DNA of 36,824 bases from contig JBBRQN010000022.1 in NCBI GenBank assembly GCA_038226305.1, positions 1-36,824 of the forward strand. Direction: 5' to 3'. The position numbers and the translations under genes were made by a program. Positions 14,581 through 22,283 of this stretch are shown here, piece by piece (within the stretch, counting starts at the first letter, position 1; each line of letters opens with the position of its first letter). The stretch comes from JASLDZ01 sp038226305 (GTDB lineage: Bacteria; Pseudomonadota; Alphaproteobacteria; Caulobacterales; Caulobacteraceae). The notes beneath the pieces are model-generated. The model did not search any database and had not been told where the DNA came from. It saw nothing but the letters and a program-made list of their open reading frames with translations.

Positions 14581-14602
14581 CCCTCCCCTCGCAACGGGAG
14601 GG
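14581..14602. repeat. Inverted repeat in the lipB/fliN divergent region
   Basis: CCCTCCC (14581-14587) and GGGAGGG (14596-14602) form a 7-bp stem with an 8-base loop, 20 bases before the fliN-like start and 25 before the lipB start. It could be a protein-binding site or a leader hairpin; it has no T-tract. Confidence 0.4.
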
Positions 14603-14621
14603 CGCGCGTGAGGATTGTCGG

Positions 14622-14876
14622 TTGAGCCAGGTCGATTCCATCAACGTCGAAATCTCGGTGGTGCTCGGCCGCTCGCAGCTGCCGATGCAGCAGCTCCTGC
14701 GCATGGGCCGGGGCGCCGTCATCCCGCTGGATGCGCGCGAGAACGACGAGGTGTGGATCCTCGCCAACAACCACCCCATCGCCCGGGGCGAGATCCAGAT
14801 TTCCGACGAGCGCATCTCCATCGCCGTCACCGGCCCGGCCAACGTCTACGACTACCTGGCGAGCGGCGTCGTCTAG
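14622..14876 (+). CDS. fliN: Short FliN/SpoA-domain flagellar motor switch protein
   Basis: An 84-residue protein made of a single SpoA (FliN C-terminal) domain: INVEISVVLGRSQLPMQQLLRMGRGAVIPL, then the acidic-residue-to-strand region and NNHPIARGEIQISDERISIAVT. In the flagellar motor, FliN forms the lower ring of the C-ring with FliM and takes part in switching and export. The protein lacks the N-terminal extension seen in longer FliN proteins and no flagellar gene is adjacent, so it may be a second FliN or a FliN-like paralogue; the symbol should be read as family-level. The start is TTG 14622, the only start codon giving the full domain, with a weak TGAGGA 7 bases upstream. Confidence 0.8.
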   Translation: MSQVDSINVEISVVLGRSQLPMQQLLRMGRGAVIPLDARENDEVWILANNHPIARGEIQISDERISIAVTGPANVYDYLASGVV

Positions 14877-14926
14877 GCCCAGCACGACCGGCGAGGCCAA
14901 GGCCCTTCCCTTACCCACGCCCCTTT

Positions 14927-14934
14927 GCTAACTC
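14927..14934 (+). promoter_or_regulatory. Possible -10 element for tRNA-Leu
   Basis: GCTAACTC resembles the Caulobacter -10 consensus GCTANAWC and would start transcription about 10 bases before the mature tRNA 5' end. No clear -35 was found. Confidence 0.35.
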
Positions 14935-14951
14935 CCCCGGCTCCGGAGCGA

Positions 14952-15036
14952 GCGGTCGTGGCGGAATTGGTAGACGCGCAGCGTTGAGGTCGCTGTATCG
15001 CAAGATGTGGAAGTTCGAGTCTTCTCGACCGCACCA
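14952..15036 (+). tRNA. tRNA-Leu (anticodon GAG)
   Basis: An 85-nt class II tRNA. The acceptor stem GCGGTCG (14952-14958) pairs perfectly with CGACCGC (15026-15032); the D-loop contains GGCGGAATTGGTAGACGC, typical of tRNA-Leu; the anticodon stem CAGCG/CGCTG encloses TTGAGGT with anticodon GAG; a variable arm follows; the T-arm has GTTCGAGTC. Discriminator A and encoded CCA end at 15036. It reads CUC and CUU codons. Confidence 0.96.
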
Positions 15037-15046
15037 TTCGTGATCC

Positions 15047-15063
15047 GGCGGTTTTCAACCGCC
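15047..15063 (+). terminator. Hairpin after tRNA-Leu, possible terminator
   Basis: GGCGGTT (15047-15053) and AACCGCC (15057-15063) form a perfect 7-bp stem around TTC, 10 bases after the tRNA. Only CTT follows, so termination would be weak. A second hairpin, GGGGGT/ACCCCC, lies at 15078-15094. Confidence 0.4.
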
Positions 15064-15188
15064 CTTCGCGATGGGAAGGGGGTTCACCACCCCCGCCCGG
15101 ACCCTTCGATCCCTTGACCCGGCCCGCGCGGTCGCAACCTTGCAGCACGACACGGACATAGTTCGCCCGTCGTCTCAAGTTGGGTCAG

Positions 15189-16940
15189 ATGAAGCTCCAT
15201 CCCCGTCTCACCCGCTCGTGCATCGAGCTGGTCAAGCGCTTCGAAGGCTTCCGCCCCGCCGCGGCGCGGACGCCCGACGGTGGCTGGACCCTCGGCTACG
15301 GCCACACCCTGACCGCCCGCGAGGGCGCGGTGGTGAGCGAGGCCGATGCCGACGCGCTCCTGCGCTTCGACCTCTCCCGTGTGGCCGACGTGCTGGACGA
15401 GGCGCTCCTGGCACCGGTCAACGACAATCAGTTCTCGGCCCTGATCTCCTTCGCCTTCAACATCGGGCCGGAGAACTTCAAGGGCTCGTCCGCTGCCCGG
15501 CACCTGGCCGAGGGTGCCTATCTCCAAGCCGCCGCAGCCATCGAGCTGTGGCGCCGTGCCGACTTCGGGGGCGATGCCCTGGTGGTCGACGCGCTGGTGC
15601 GCCGCCGGGCCGCCGAAAAGGCCCTGTTCCTCACTCCGCCCGAGGGTTTCGCGCCCGCCCCATCATCGGTGATGCGGCCGAGCTTCGACCATTCGGTGAT
15701 CGGCGCCGCCGTCGCCTGGGCCGCCGCCCGCGAGCGCACCGCGGTGAGCCGCATCGCCCTGGAAGGTGCGATGACCTCGCCCGACCTCGCCGTACCCCCG
15801 GGCCGCGACGGCGAGCCCGCTCCCTCCGCCGCCATCGCCGCAGCGGACGCCTTGACTGCGCGCCTGTCGCGCATCCTGCCCGACGAGCCGGAAGCCCCTG
15901 TCGAAACGCCCGCATCTCCCGAGCCCCTGACACTGGTGGCCGAAGATGCGCCCGCAGACGACGCTCTGCCCCTGGCCGAAGCCGCAACCGCAGCCGCGCC
16001 GGCAGCACCGACGCTGAATTTCACCACCGGGGCGCCGGACCGCTTCCGCCCCGATGCCCGCTACGAGCCGTCGCCGCCGCCCGCGCAGCCCCTGAGCGTG
16101 ACCCCGCCCGAGCGGATTTACGACACCGCGTTCGACCTGCCGCCGCCGCCCGCCCCGCGCTTCGATCCCCCCGCCTTCGTCCGCGAGCCCGGGCCCACGG
16201 AAGCCGAAGCCCCCTCCGCCCTGGAGCCGATCGACTTCGGCACGGCCGAGACCGCCGCCACGCCGCCCCCGTTCGTGGAGACGGCCGAGCCCGCCCCATT
16301 CCAGTCCGAGCCTGAGCCCGAGCCCACCCCGATGGTGTTCGGCGCCCGCCGTCGTCGCTTCGGCCCACGCGCCGCCTCGGCCGTGAGCTTCACTCCCATG
16401 TTCACGCCTGTGAGCGATGTGCCCGGCGAACCCTCGCCTGAGCCGCTGGCGGCGACGCCCACCCGGGAAGCCGCGCCGTTCGAAGCGGCAGGCACGGCCG
16501 CGCCGCCGCCGTTCCCGGTCAGCGCCCCGTCGTTCTTCGATCCGCCCGCAGCCCGTTTCAACGACGGCTACACCCCCGTCGCGTTCGACCCGCCAGCCGA
16601 AGTGGCTGTCGAAGGCGCCGAGGCACCGACAGCGGCCCCGACGCCCCTGTTCGAGAACCCGCTGTTCTTCGCGGGCCTCGGCCTTCTGGGAGTCGCCCTC
16701 TTCGCCGGGTCGATCTTCTGCATGATCAACAAGGCCAGCTTCGGCTGCCTACTGATCGGCGTGGTGGGCGTGCTGGCGATGGCCCCGGCCGCGGCGTTCT
16801 TCCTGTGCCGCTTCCTGGGCCAGCCGGTGGAGCCGGGCGCCGAGGAACATGCCGAGATGATGCAGGCAATCGACGACGACGTGCCGCCTGCCGAAGCGGC
16901 CGCCGAAGCCGATCCCTTCGCCCAGGACTCCTGGCGCTAG
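15189..16940 (+). CDS. spmX: SpmX-like polar development protein (GH24 muramidase domain, linker, two membrane segments)
   Basis: In Caulobacter, SpmX is a phage-lysozyme-derived protein that localises to the stalked pole and recruits and activates the kinase DivJ. This 583-residue product has the same order: GH24 domain at about 1-150 with Glu19 in KRFEGF, GYGHT (36-40) and SFAFNIG; a very long Pro/Ala/Glu-rich linker (about 155-488); and two hydrophobic C-terminal segments (FFAGLGLLGVALFAGSIFCMI and CLLIGVVGVLAMAPAAAFFL), then a short acidic tail. C. crescentus SpmX is about 430 residues, so the linker is clearly longer here. The catalytic Glu is kept, although the domain in known SpmX proteins is largely binding rather than lytic. 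ATG 15189 is preferred over the in-frame TTG at 15180. A plain endolysin would lack linker and membrane segments. Confidence 0.88.
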   Translation: MKLHPRLTRSCIELVKRFEGFRPAAARTPDGGWTLGYGHTLTAREGAVVSEADADALLRFDLSRVADVLDEALLAPVNDNQFSALISFAFNIGPENFKGSSAARHLAEGAYLQAAAAIELWRRADFGGDALVVDALVRRRAAEKALFLTPPEGFAPAPSSVMRPSFDHSVIGAAVAWAAARERTAVSRIALEGAMTSPDLAVPPGRDGEPAPSAAIAAADALTARLSRILPDEPEAPVETPASPEPLTLVAEDAPADDALPLAEAATAAAPAAPTLNFTTGAPDRFRPDARYEPSPPPAQPLSVTPPERIYDTAFDLPPPPAPRFDPPAFVREPGPTEAEAPSALEPIDFGTAETAATPPPFVETAEPAPFQSEPEPEPTPMVFGARRRRFGPRAASAVSFTPMFTPVSDVPGEPSPEPLAATPTREAAPFEAAGTAAPPPFPVSAPSFFDPPAARFNDGYTPVAFDPPAEVAVEGAEAPTAAPTPLFENPLFFAGLGLLGVALFAGSIFCMINKASFGCLLIGVVGVLAMAPAAAFFLCRFLGQPVEPGAEEHAEMMQAIDDDVPPAEAAAEADPFAQDSWR

Positions 16941-17010
16941 GCCCAGTCGCGGAGCCGCAGGGCGCGCACCGATCTCGCGCGGCCCCCGGGCGGCGTGCTA
17001 ACGGGCGGGG

Positions 17011-18180
17011 ATGATCCCCAACTCCGCTCCCATGCTCGACTTCGACCTCGGCGAGACCGCCGACGCCATCCGCGAGACCACCGCCCGCTTCAGCCAGGAC
17101 GTGATCGCGCCGCTGGCCGCGGAGATCGACGCCACCAACGAATTCCCCCGCCACCTGTGGCCGCAGATGGGCGCACTCGGCCTGCACGGCATCACCGTGG
17201 AGGAGGCCGACGGGGGCCTTGGCCTCGGCTACCTCGAACACGTGGTGGCGATGGAAGAGGTTTCCCGCGCCTCCGCCTCCATCGGCCTGAGCTACGGGGC
17301 GCACTCCAACCTCTGCGTGAACCAGATCCGCCGCTGGGGCACGCCGGAGCAGAAGCGCCGCTACCTGCCCAAGCTCATCAGCGGCGAGCACGTGGGCGCC
17401 CTGGCCATGAGCGAGGAATCGGCCGGCTCAGACGTGATCTCCATGCGCCTGCGCGCCGAGCGCAAGGGCGACCGCTTCGTGCTGAACGGCACCAAGTTCT
17501 GGATCACCAACGCCCCCCACGCCGATACCCTCGTGGTCTACGCCAAGACCGACCCAGAGGCCTCGTCCAAGGGCGTCACCGCCTTCCTCATCGAGAAGGA
17601 CATGCCGGGTTTCCGTTGCGCCCAGAAGCTGGACAAGATGGGCATGCGCGGCTCGGACACCGGCGAACTCGTCTTCGAGGACTGCGAGGTGCCTGAAGAG
17701 AACGTCATGGGCCCCCTCGGCGGCGGCGCGGGCGTTCTGATGAGCGGGCTGGACTACGAGCGCGCTGTGCTCGCGGCTGGCCCCCTGGGCGTCATGCAGG
17801 CGTGCCTCGACGTGGTCATCCCCTACGTTCGCGAGCGCAAGCAGTTCGGAAAGCCCATCGGCAGCTTCCAGCTGATGCAGGCCAAGGTGGCCGACATGTA
17901 CGTGGCCCTGAACTCCGCCCGCGCCTACGTCTATGCCGTGGCCAAGGCCTGCGACGCGGGCCGCACCACCCGTTTCGACGCGGCGGGTGCGATCCTCCTG
18001 GCCTCGGAAAACGCCGTGCAGACCTCGCTCCAGGCGATCCAGGCCCTGGGCGGCGCGGGCTATCTGAAGGACTGGCCGGTGGAGCGGTTCCTCCGCGACG
18101 CCAAGCTCTACGACATCGGCGCCGGCACCAACGAAATCCGCCGCTTCCTCATCGGCCGGGAACTGATCGGGGCGGGCTAG
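17011..18180 (+). CDS. ivd: Isovaleryl-CoA dehydrogenase
   Basis: An FAD-dependent acyl-CoA dehydrogenase of 389 residues that oxidises isovaleryl-CoA to 3-methylcrotonyl-CoA in leucine breakdown, passing electrons to ETF. The N-terminus MIPNSAPMLDFDLGETADAI and the stretch VVAMEEVSRASASIGLSYGAH followed by SNLCVNQIRRWG are characteristic of isovaleryl-CoA dehydrogenases. ALAMSEESAGSDV binds FAD; the catalytic base is Glu250 in GLDYERAVLAAGPLG, in the helix-G position special to this subfamily rather than the usual C-terminal position. YDIGAGTNEIRRFLIGREL ends the protein. The gene converges on a DUF1796-like gene and their stop codons overlap by 4 bases (CTAG). The methylcrotonyl-CoA carboxylase genes that often follow ivd are absent here. 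Confidence 0.95.
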   Translation: MIPNSAPMLDFDLGETADAIRETTARFSQDVIAPLAAEIDATNEFPRHLWPQMGALGLHGITVEEADGGLGLGYLEHVVAMEEVSRASASIGLSYGAHSNLCVNQIRRWGTPEQKRRYLPKLISGEHVGALAMSEESAGSDVISMRLRAERKGDRFVLNGTKFWITNAPHADTLVVYAKTDPEASSKGVTAFLIEKDMPGFRCAQKLDKMGMRGSDTGELVFEDCEVPEENVMGPLGGGAGVLMSGLDYERAVLAAGPLGVMQACLDVVIPYVRERKQFGKPIGSFQLMQAKVADMYVALNSARAYVYAVAKACDAGRTTRFDAAGAILLASENAVQTSLQAIQALGGAGYLKDWPVERFLRDAKLYDIGAGTNEIRRFLIGRELIGAG

Positions 18181-19316
18181 CTCGTCACGGCCAGCCAGCG
18201 CACCTCGCCGCGGCCCCCGGCGCCGTCTTCGCCGCTGTTGCGCAGGAGCACGCGCACCGGCCCCGCCTGTGCCGGAAGCCCGAGGCGCACCGCGACGGGC
18301 CCCTCTCCTGCCGCCACGGCCTGCGAAAGACCGATCAGCCGGCTGCAATCGGGCGAGACGAGGGCGAACGACACGCGCCCTTCGCTGACCTCGAGCCCGA
18401 GCTCCACCGCCCCGCGGCCCGAGCCCTCTAAGGCCGAGATCACCTCCGAAAGCGCGCCATAGTCCCAAGCCGCGGCGGGCACCGTGAAGCTGGCGGGAAG
18501 GGCTGTGGTCGCCTGGCCGGGGAGCAGGCGCCAGGCCAGCGGCAGCACGGTCAGGCCCGCGCCGGGCGCGCTTGCCGTGCTTCGGACACCGGTGCTGAAC
18601 GCTGGGCCTGTGTGCCGGATCGGATGGCGGGCGAAGATGGCCTCCCAGCCAGCGTCGTCCCCCTCCCACTGGCGAGGCTCGGGCTTGTCGATGCGCGCGG
18701 GCAGGGTCGCGCTGAGGAGGTGCGGGCCTGCCGCAGGGTCGATCGCTCGCCCCGCCACCTCCGCACAAAGCAGGGTGGCTTCATGGCCGCTGGCCCGTGA
18801 AAGGCTGGCGAGGATGCGACCCGCCGTATGGGCGTCGGGCCAGCGGCTCAACACGTAGAGGAAGCGCCCGGGCCGCCGCAGCAGATGGCGAAAGCGCTCC
18901 GCCAGATGCTCGAACCGGCCCCGGGCCGCCGCATACTGCGCATCGAGGTCGGCCGTCGTGAGCCCCGCGGCGGGGTCGGAGGCGTGGAAGTCGTGGGGAT
19001 GGCGGGTATGCAGCCGCCGGTGAATCACCTCCCAGTCCGGCGACACGGCCAGGTCCGCCCGCTCGAAGACGCCTGCGAAGTCCGCCTCGAGATAGTCCGC
19101 GACAGCCTCAGCCGGGGTGATCTGCCAGTCGAACAGGTGGCGGGTGAACACCTGCCCGGCCCGGTGCGTATTCAGCGCCTCCCGAACCGCGTCCACATCG
19201 CCCTGCGGGTGGGCGGCGAGGTAGAGGTGGCGGGTGATCTGAAACTTCACCGAGCACGTTTCACCGAGCGAGATCGCCTCGAACGCCGGTGGCGGCTGAC
19301 CGAAGCTGGACGACAC
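18177..19316 (-). CDS. DUF1796-like putative papain-type cysteine peptidase
   Basis: A 379-residue protein. Its N-terminus holds the DUF1796 hallmark AISLGETCSVKFQITRHLY with Cys21, followed by RHLFDWQITP near residue 65, then a region with the alternating helix/strand order FLYVLSRWP ... ATLLCAEV. DUF1796 was predicted to have a papain-like fold with this Cys as nucleophile; activity is unproven. The C-terminal third (FTVPAAAWDYGALSEVIS ... VELGLEVSEGRVSFALV ... VRVLLRNSGEDG) looks like a beta-sandwich domain, perhaps carbohydrate-binding. No signal peptide is seen. GTG 19316 is used because GAGAGG lies just upstream. It is 32 bases downstream of the nitronate monooxygenase gene and likely co-transcribed. 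Proteins of this group often sit near glycan-related genes, which is not the case here. Confidence 0.7.
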   Translation of the reverse strand: MSSSFGQPPPAFEAISLGETCSVKFQITRHLYLAAHPQGDVDAVREALNTHRAGQVFTRHLFDWQITPAEAVADYLEADFAGVFERADLAVSPDWEVIHRRLHTRHPHDFHASDPAAGLTTADLDAQYAAARGRFEHLAERFRHLLRRPGRFLYVLSRWPDAHTAGRILASLSRASGHEATLLCAEVAGRAIDPAAGPHLLSATLPARIDKPEPRQWEGDDAGWEAIFARHPIRHTGPAFSTGVRSTASAPGAGLTVLPLAWRLLPGQATTALPASFTVPAAAWDYGALSEVISALEGSGRGAVELGLEVSEGRVSFALVSPDCSRLIGLSQAVAAGEGPVAVRLGLPAQAGPVRVLLRNSGEDGAGGRGEVRWLAVTS

Positions 19317-19348
19317 GGCCTGCCTCTCTCCCGAGCCGCCGCGGTGGC

Positions 19349-20314
19349 TCAGGCCGCCGCCCGCACCGCGCCCGTGCCGATCAGCTCCGCCTTGGCGGCG
19401 TCGTACTCGCGCTTCAAGCGGGCGATGAACTCTCCAGCCGGCAGTACCGCGTCCACGCCGCCGACGCCCTGGCCGGCGCCCCAGACGTCTTTCCAGGCCT
19501 TGGCCTTGGAGGCGCCGCTGCCGAAGTTCATGGCCGAGGCGTCGCTGGTGGGCAGGTTCGTCGGGTCCATCCCCGCGGCCTCGATTGATCCCTTCAGGTA
19601 GTTGCCGTGAACGCCGGTGAAGAGGTTGGAGTAGACGATGTCCTCCGCATCCGAGCTGACGATCATGTCCTTGTAGGCCTGTTGGGCGTTCGCCTCCTCG
19701 GTGGCGATGAAGGCCGAGCCGATGTAGCCGAGGTCTGCGCCCATCGCCTGGGCGGCCAGCACGGCACGGCCCGTGGCGATGGCGCCGGAGAGGGCCACAG
19801 GGCCGTCGAACCAGCGGCGCACCTCCTGCACCAGGGCGAAGGGGCTGAGCGTGCCGGCGTGGCCGCCGGCGCCCGCCGCTACCAGGATCAGGCCGTCGGC
19901 CCCCTTCTCGATGGCCTTGTGGGCGAAGCGGTCGTTGATCACGTCGTGCAGCACGATCCCGCCGTAGCTGTGAATCGCGTCGTTCACGTCGGCCCGGGCC
20001 CCCAGCGAGGTGATCACCACCGGCACCTTGTGCTTCACGCACATCTCCACATCGTGCTCGAGCCGAGCGTTCGACTTGTGGACGATCTGGTTCACGGCGA
20101 AGGGCGCGGCCTGCGGGTCGGCGGCCAACGTCTCGGTGATCTCGGACAGCCAGTCGTCGAGCACCGCTTCCGGCCGGGCATTCAGCGCGGGGAAGCTGCC
20201 CACCACGCCCGCCTTGCACTGGGCGATCACCAGCCGGGGGTTCGAGATGATGAACAGGGGCGAGCCGATCACCGGCAGGCGCAGACGGTCGCGCAGGATC
20301 GCGGGCAGGGCCAT
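19349..20314 (-). CDS. Nitronate monooxygenase family FMN protein
   Basis: A 321-residue TIM-barrel flavoprotein related to 2-nitropropane dioxygenase. The N-terminal LPVIGSPLFIISNPRLVIA is the conserved first strand and substrate loop; QIVHKSNARLEHDVEMCVKHKVPVVITSLG, LILVAAGAGGHAGTLSPF (flavin phosphate and catalytic His region) and PVALSGAIATGRAVLAAQAMGADLGYIGSAF follow in order. Nitronate monooxygenases oxidise toxic propionate-3-nitronate-type compounds; some family members have other roles such as enoyl reduction, so the substrate is open. The ATG at 20314 begins at the conserved N-terminus (MALPAILRDRLRLPV); the longer open frame upstream overlaps the divergent mutA promoter region. It diverges from mutA with 113 bases between starts. 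Confidence 0.9.
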   Translation of the reverse strand: MALPAILRDRLRLPVIGSPLFIISNPRLVIAQCKAGVVGSFPALNARPEAVLDDWLSEITETLAADPQAAPFAVNQIVHKSNARLEHDVEMCVKHKVPVVITSLGARADVNDAIHSYGGIVLHDVINDRFAHKAIEKGADGLILVAAGAGGHAGTLSPFALVQEVRRWFDGPVALSGAIATGRAVLAAQAMGADLGYIGSAFIATEEANAQQAYKDMIVSSDAEDIVYSNLFTGVHGNYLKGSIEAAGMDPTNLPTSDASAMNFGSGASKAKAWKDVWGAGQGVGGVDAVLPAGEFIARLKREYDAAKAELIGTGAVRAAA

Positions 20315-20427
20315 TCTTCGGAGCTTCCTATGGGTGCGTTTCTTGCCCGCCACTCTAGGGCTGGCGCGCGTCGGTGCAACGGGCGGTGCTTGACCGAAAC
20401 CGGCGTGGAGCGGAAACCACAACCGCA

Positions 20428-21870
20428 ATGACCGCCCTCGAAGACATGACTTGGCCCGACGCCGACCTCGCGCACTGGACGCGGCTGGCCGAGAAGACGC
20501 TGAAGGGCGTGGCCCTGTCGTCGCTCAGCACGCTCACCGCCGACGGGATCGTGCTGAAGCCCCTGTTCGCCGCGGGCGACGCCGCGCCCGTCGCCCTCGA
20601 CTGGGGTGCCCGCGACGGGGACCGCCCGTGGGACATCCGCACCTCGGTGGCGCATCCCTCGCCAGAGGGCGCGAACGCGCTGGCGCTCGGCGACCTCGTG
20701 GGCGGCGGACATTCTGTGCTGCTCCGGCTCGACGCCACAGGCCGCACGGGGCTGGCGGCGGGCTCGGCGGAAGACCTCGGCCGCGCCCTGGCGGGAGTGG
20801 AGACCGATCTGGCCCCCGTGGCGCTGGACGCGGGCTTTCAGGGCGCACAGGCCGCCCGCTGGCTGAGCGCCGCCGCCAAGGGGGGGCCCGCCGCTCCCCT
20901 TGCTTTCCACCTCGACCCGCTGGGCGCCTTTGCCGAGGCGGGTGGCAGCCCCGGCCCGATGGCCGAATGGATCGCCGACACCGCGACCACCGCCGTCGAG
21001 CTGAACGCCGTCCACCCCCGCGCCAGCCTGTTCATGGCGAGCGGCCGCGTAGTGCACGAGGCAGGCGGCACGGAAGCGCAGGAGATCGCCTTCGCCCTCG
21101 CGTCGGCCGTCGCCTATGCCAAGGCCGCCGAAGCCGCGGGCCTGCCTCGCGCAGAGGCCGTGCCCCGCATCGTGCTGGGCCTCTCCGCAGACGCCCGCCC
21201 GTTCGTGACCATCGCCAAGCTGCGGGCCGCACGCCTCCTGTGGAGCCGCCTCACCGCCGCCCTCGGCGCTCCGGGCCGTGCCGTGATCGAGGCGCGGGGC
21301 TCCTTTCGGATGCTCACTACCCGCGATCCGTGGACCAACCTGATCCGCCTTACCGCCGCGGGCTTCGGTGCGGCGACCGGCGGGGCGGATGCCATCCTGC
21401 TGCAGCCGTTCACCGCGCCCTTCGGCGGCCTGCCGAGCGACCTAGCCCGCCGCCAAGCGCGCAACACGCAGCTCGTGCTGATGGAAGAGGCGGGGCTGGG
21501 CCACGTGGCCGATCCGGCCGAGGGTTCTGGGGTCGTGGAAACGCTCACCGAGGCCTTGGCCCGCAAGGCCTGGGCCGAGCTGCAAACGATCGAGGCCGAG
21601 GGCGGGGCGTTGGCAGCCCTCCTGTCCGGCCGCCTCGCAGGCGAGGTGGCGAGGGCGCGGGAAGCCTTGCAGGCGCAGGTGGCTGACGGCGCCGTGGTGC
21701 TCGTCGGTGTCACTAAGTTCGTGGACCGCGCCGCGACCGACATCCCGATGGAGCCGTGGCCCGCCGCGCCGGCGGCAGCCCCCGCCCCCCGCCTGCCCGG
21801 GGCCGACGACCGCTGCCCGCCCCTTGCGCCGTTCCGCCTCGCAGAAGCCCATGAGGGAGCCCCGTCATGA
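20428..21870 (+). CDS. mutA: Methylmalonyl-CoA mutase small (beta) subunit
   Basis: The non-catalytic partner of MutB in the B12-dependent conversion of methylmalonyl-CoA to succinyl-CoA. The 480-residue product aligns with the TIM-barrel part of the mutase: WPDADLAHWTRLAEKTLKG at the start, KLRAARLLWSRLTAALG near residue 265, the TTRDPWTNLIRLTAAGFGAATGGADAI segment, and RNTQLVLMEEAGLGHVADPAEG, each parallel to a MutB motif. It ends soon after the barrel and has no cobalamin domain (no DxHxxG); small subunits in other bacteria are usually above 600 residues with a degenerate one. ATG 20428 is the most likely start; ATG 20446 is an alternative. Its TGA overlaps the ATG of the next gene (ATGA), implying coupled translation. 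Confidence 0.92.
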   Translation: MTALEDMTWPDADLAHWTRLAEKTLKGVALSSLSTLTADGIVLKPLFAAGDAAPVALDWGARDGDRPWDIRTSVAHPSPEGANALALGDLVGGGHSVLLRLDATGRTGLAAGSAEDLGRALAGVETDLAPVALDAGFQGAQAARWLSAAAKGGPAAPLAFHLDPLGAFAEAGGSPGPMAEWIADTATTAVELNAVHPRASLFMASGRVVHEAGGTEAQEIAFALASAVAYAKAAEAAGLPRAEAVPRIVLGLSADARPFVTIAKLRAARLLWSRLTAALGAPGRAVIEARGSFRMLTTRDPWTNLIRLTAAGFGAATGGADAILLQPFTAPFGGLPSDLARRQARNTQLVLMEEAGLGHVADPAEGSGVVETLTEALARKAWAELQTIEAEGGALAALLSGRLAGEVARAREALQAQVADGAVVLVGVTKFVDRAATDIPMEPWPAAPAAAPAPRLPGADDRCPPLAPFRLAEAHEGAPS

Positions 21871-22283
21871 GCGGCTACACGGCCACGAGCTGGAAGGCGG
21901 TCGCCGTCTTCTCCGGCCGCATCGCCACGCAGGCCGAGGTGGAGGCGGGCGAAGCCGTCTTCGCCCTTGCCGACACGGGCAACGCCACGCTTCTCGACGG
22001 CCCCCTGCCCCAGCCCGCCCTGTGGTTCGAGGACGACGACGATGCCGAACCGGGCCTCCTGCCCCCTGGCGCGGATGGCGAAGACGCGCCGGAGCCCAAG
22101 GCCGTGCTGATCGTGCAGGCCGAAAGCCACCAGACCGACACGGGCACCCTGGAAGTGCTGGGCCTGATGTTGCCGGACGGAACCACCGCGGTCGGCTTCA
22201 TGGACGACGTGGACGTGGTCGAGCCCGGCGATGACTACTGGGAGGGCCTGGTCGAGGAAGCCCTCTTCGGAGGCCGCGCATGA
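21867..22283 (+). CDS. Unknown acidic protein between the methylmalonyl-CoA mutase subunits
   Basis: A 138-residue protein that I do not recognise. It has an N-terminal segment SWKAVAVFSGRIATQAEVEAGEAVFALAD, an acidic Pro-rich middle (FEDDDDAEPGLLPPGADGEDAPEP), then VLIVQAESHQTDTGTLEVLGLMLPDGTTAVGFMDDVDVV and a C-terminal acidic helix YWEGLVEEALFGG. There is no signal peptide or membrane segment, so it is cytosolic and strongly acidic. Its ATG overlaps the mutA stop and its stop overlaps the mutB ATG (ATGA at both ends), so the three are translated in step. That tight placement suggests a role linked to the mutase, such as assembly, stability or replacement of the B12-like domain missing from MutA; this is inference. 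Confidence 0.75.
   Translation: MSGYTATSWKAVAVFSGRIATQAEVEAGEAVFALADTGNATLLDGPLPQPALWFEDDDDAEPGLLPPGADGEDAPEPKAVLIVQAESHQTDTGTLEVLGLMLPDGTTAVGFMDDVDVVEPGDDYWEGLVEEALFGGRA

Noticed and set aside
14581..14602. Terminator for lipB or fliN
   Set aside because: The hairpin lies between two divergent starts and has no T-tract in either direction.
19317..20219. Upstream extension of the DUF1796-like frame
   Set aside because: It runs through the nitronate monooxygenase gene in another frame and has the Arg/Gly-rich look of a shadow.
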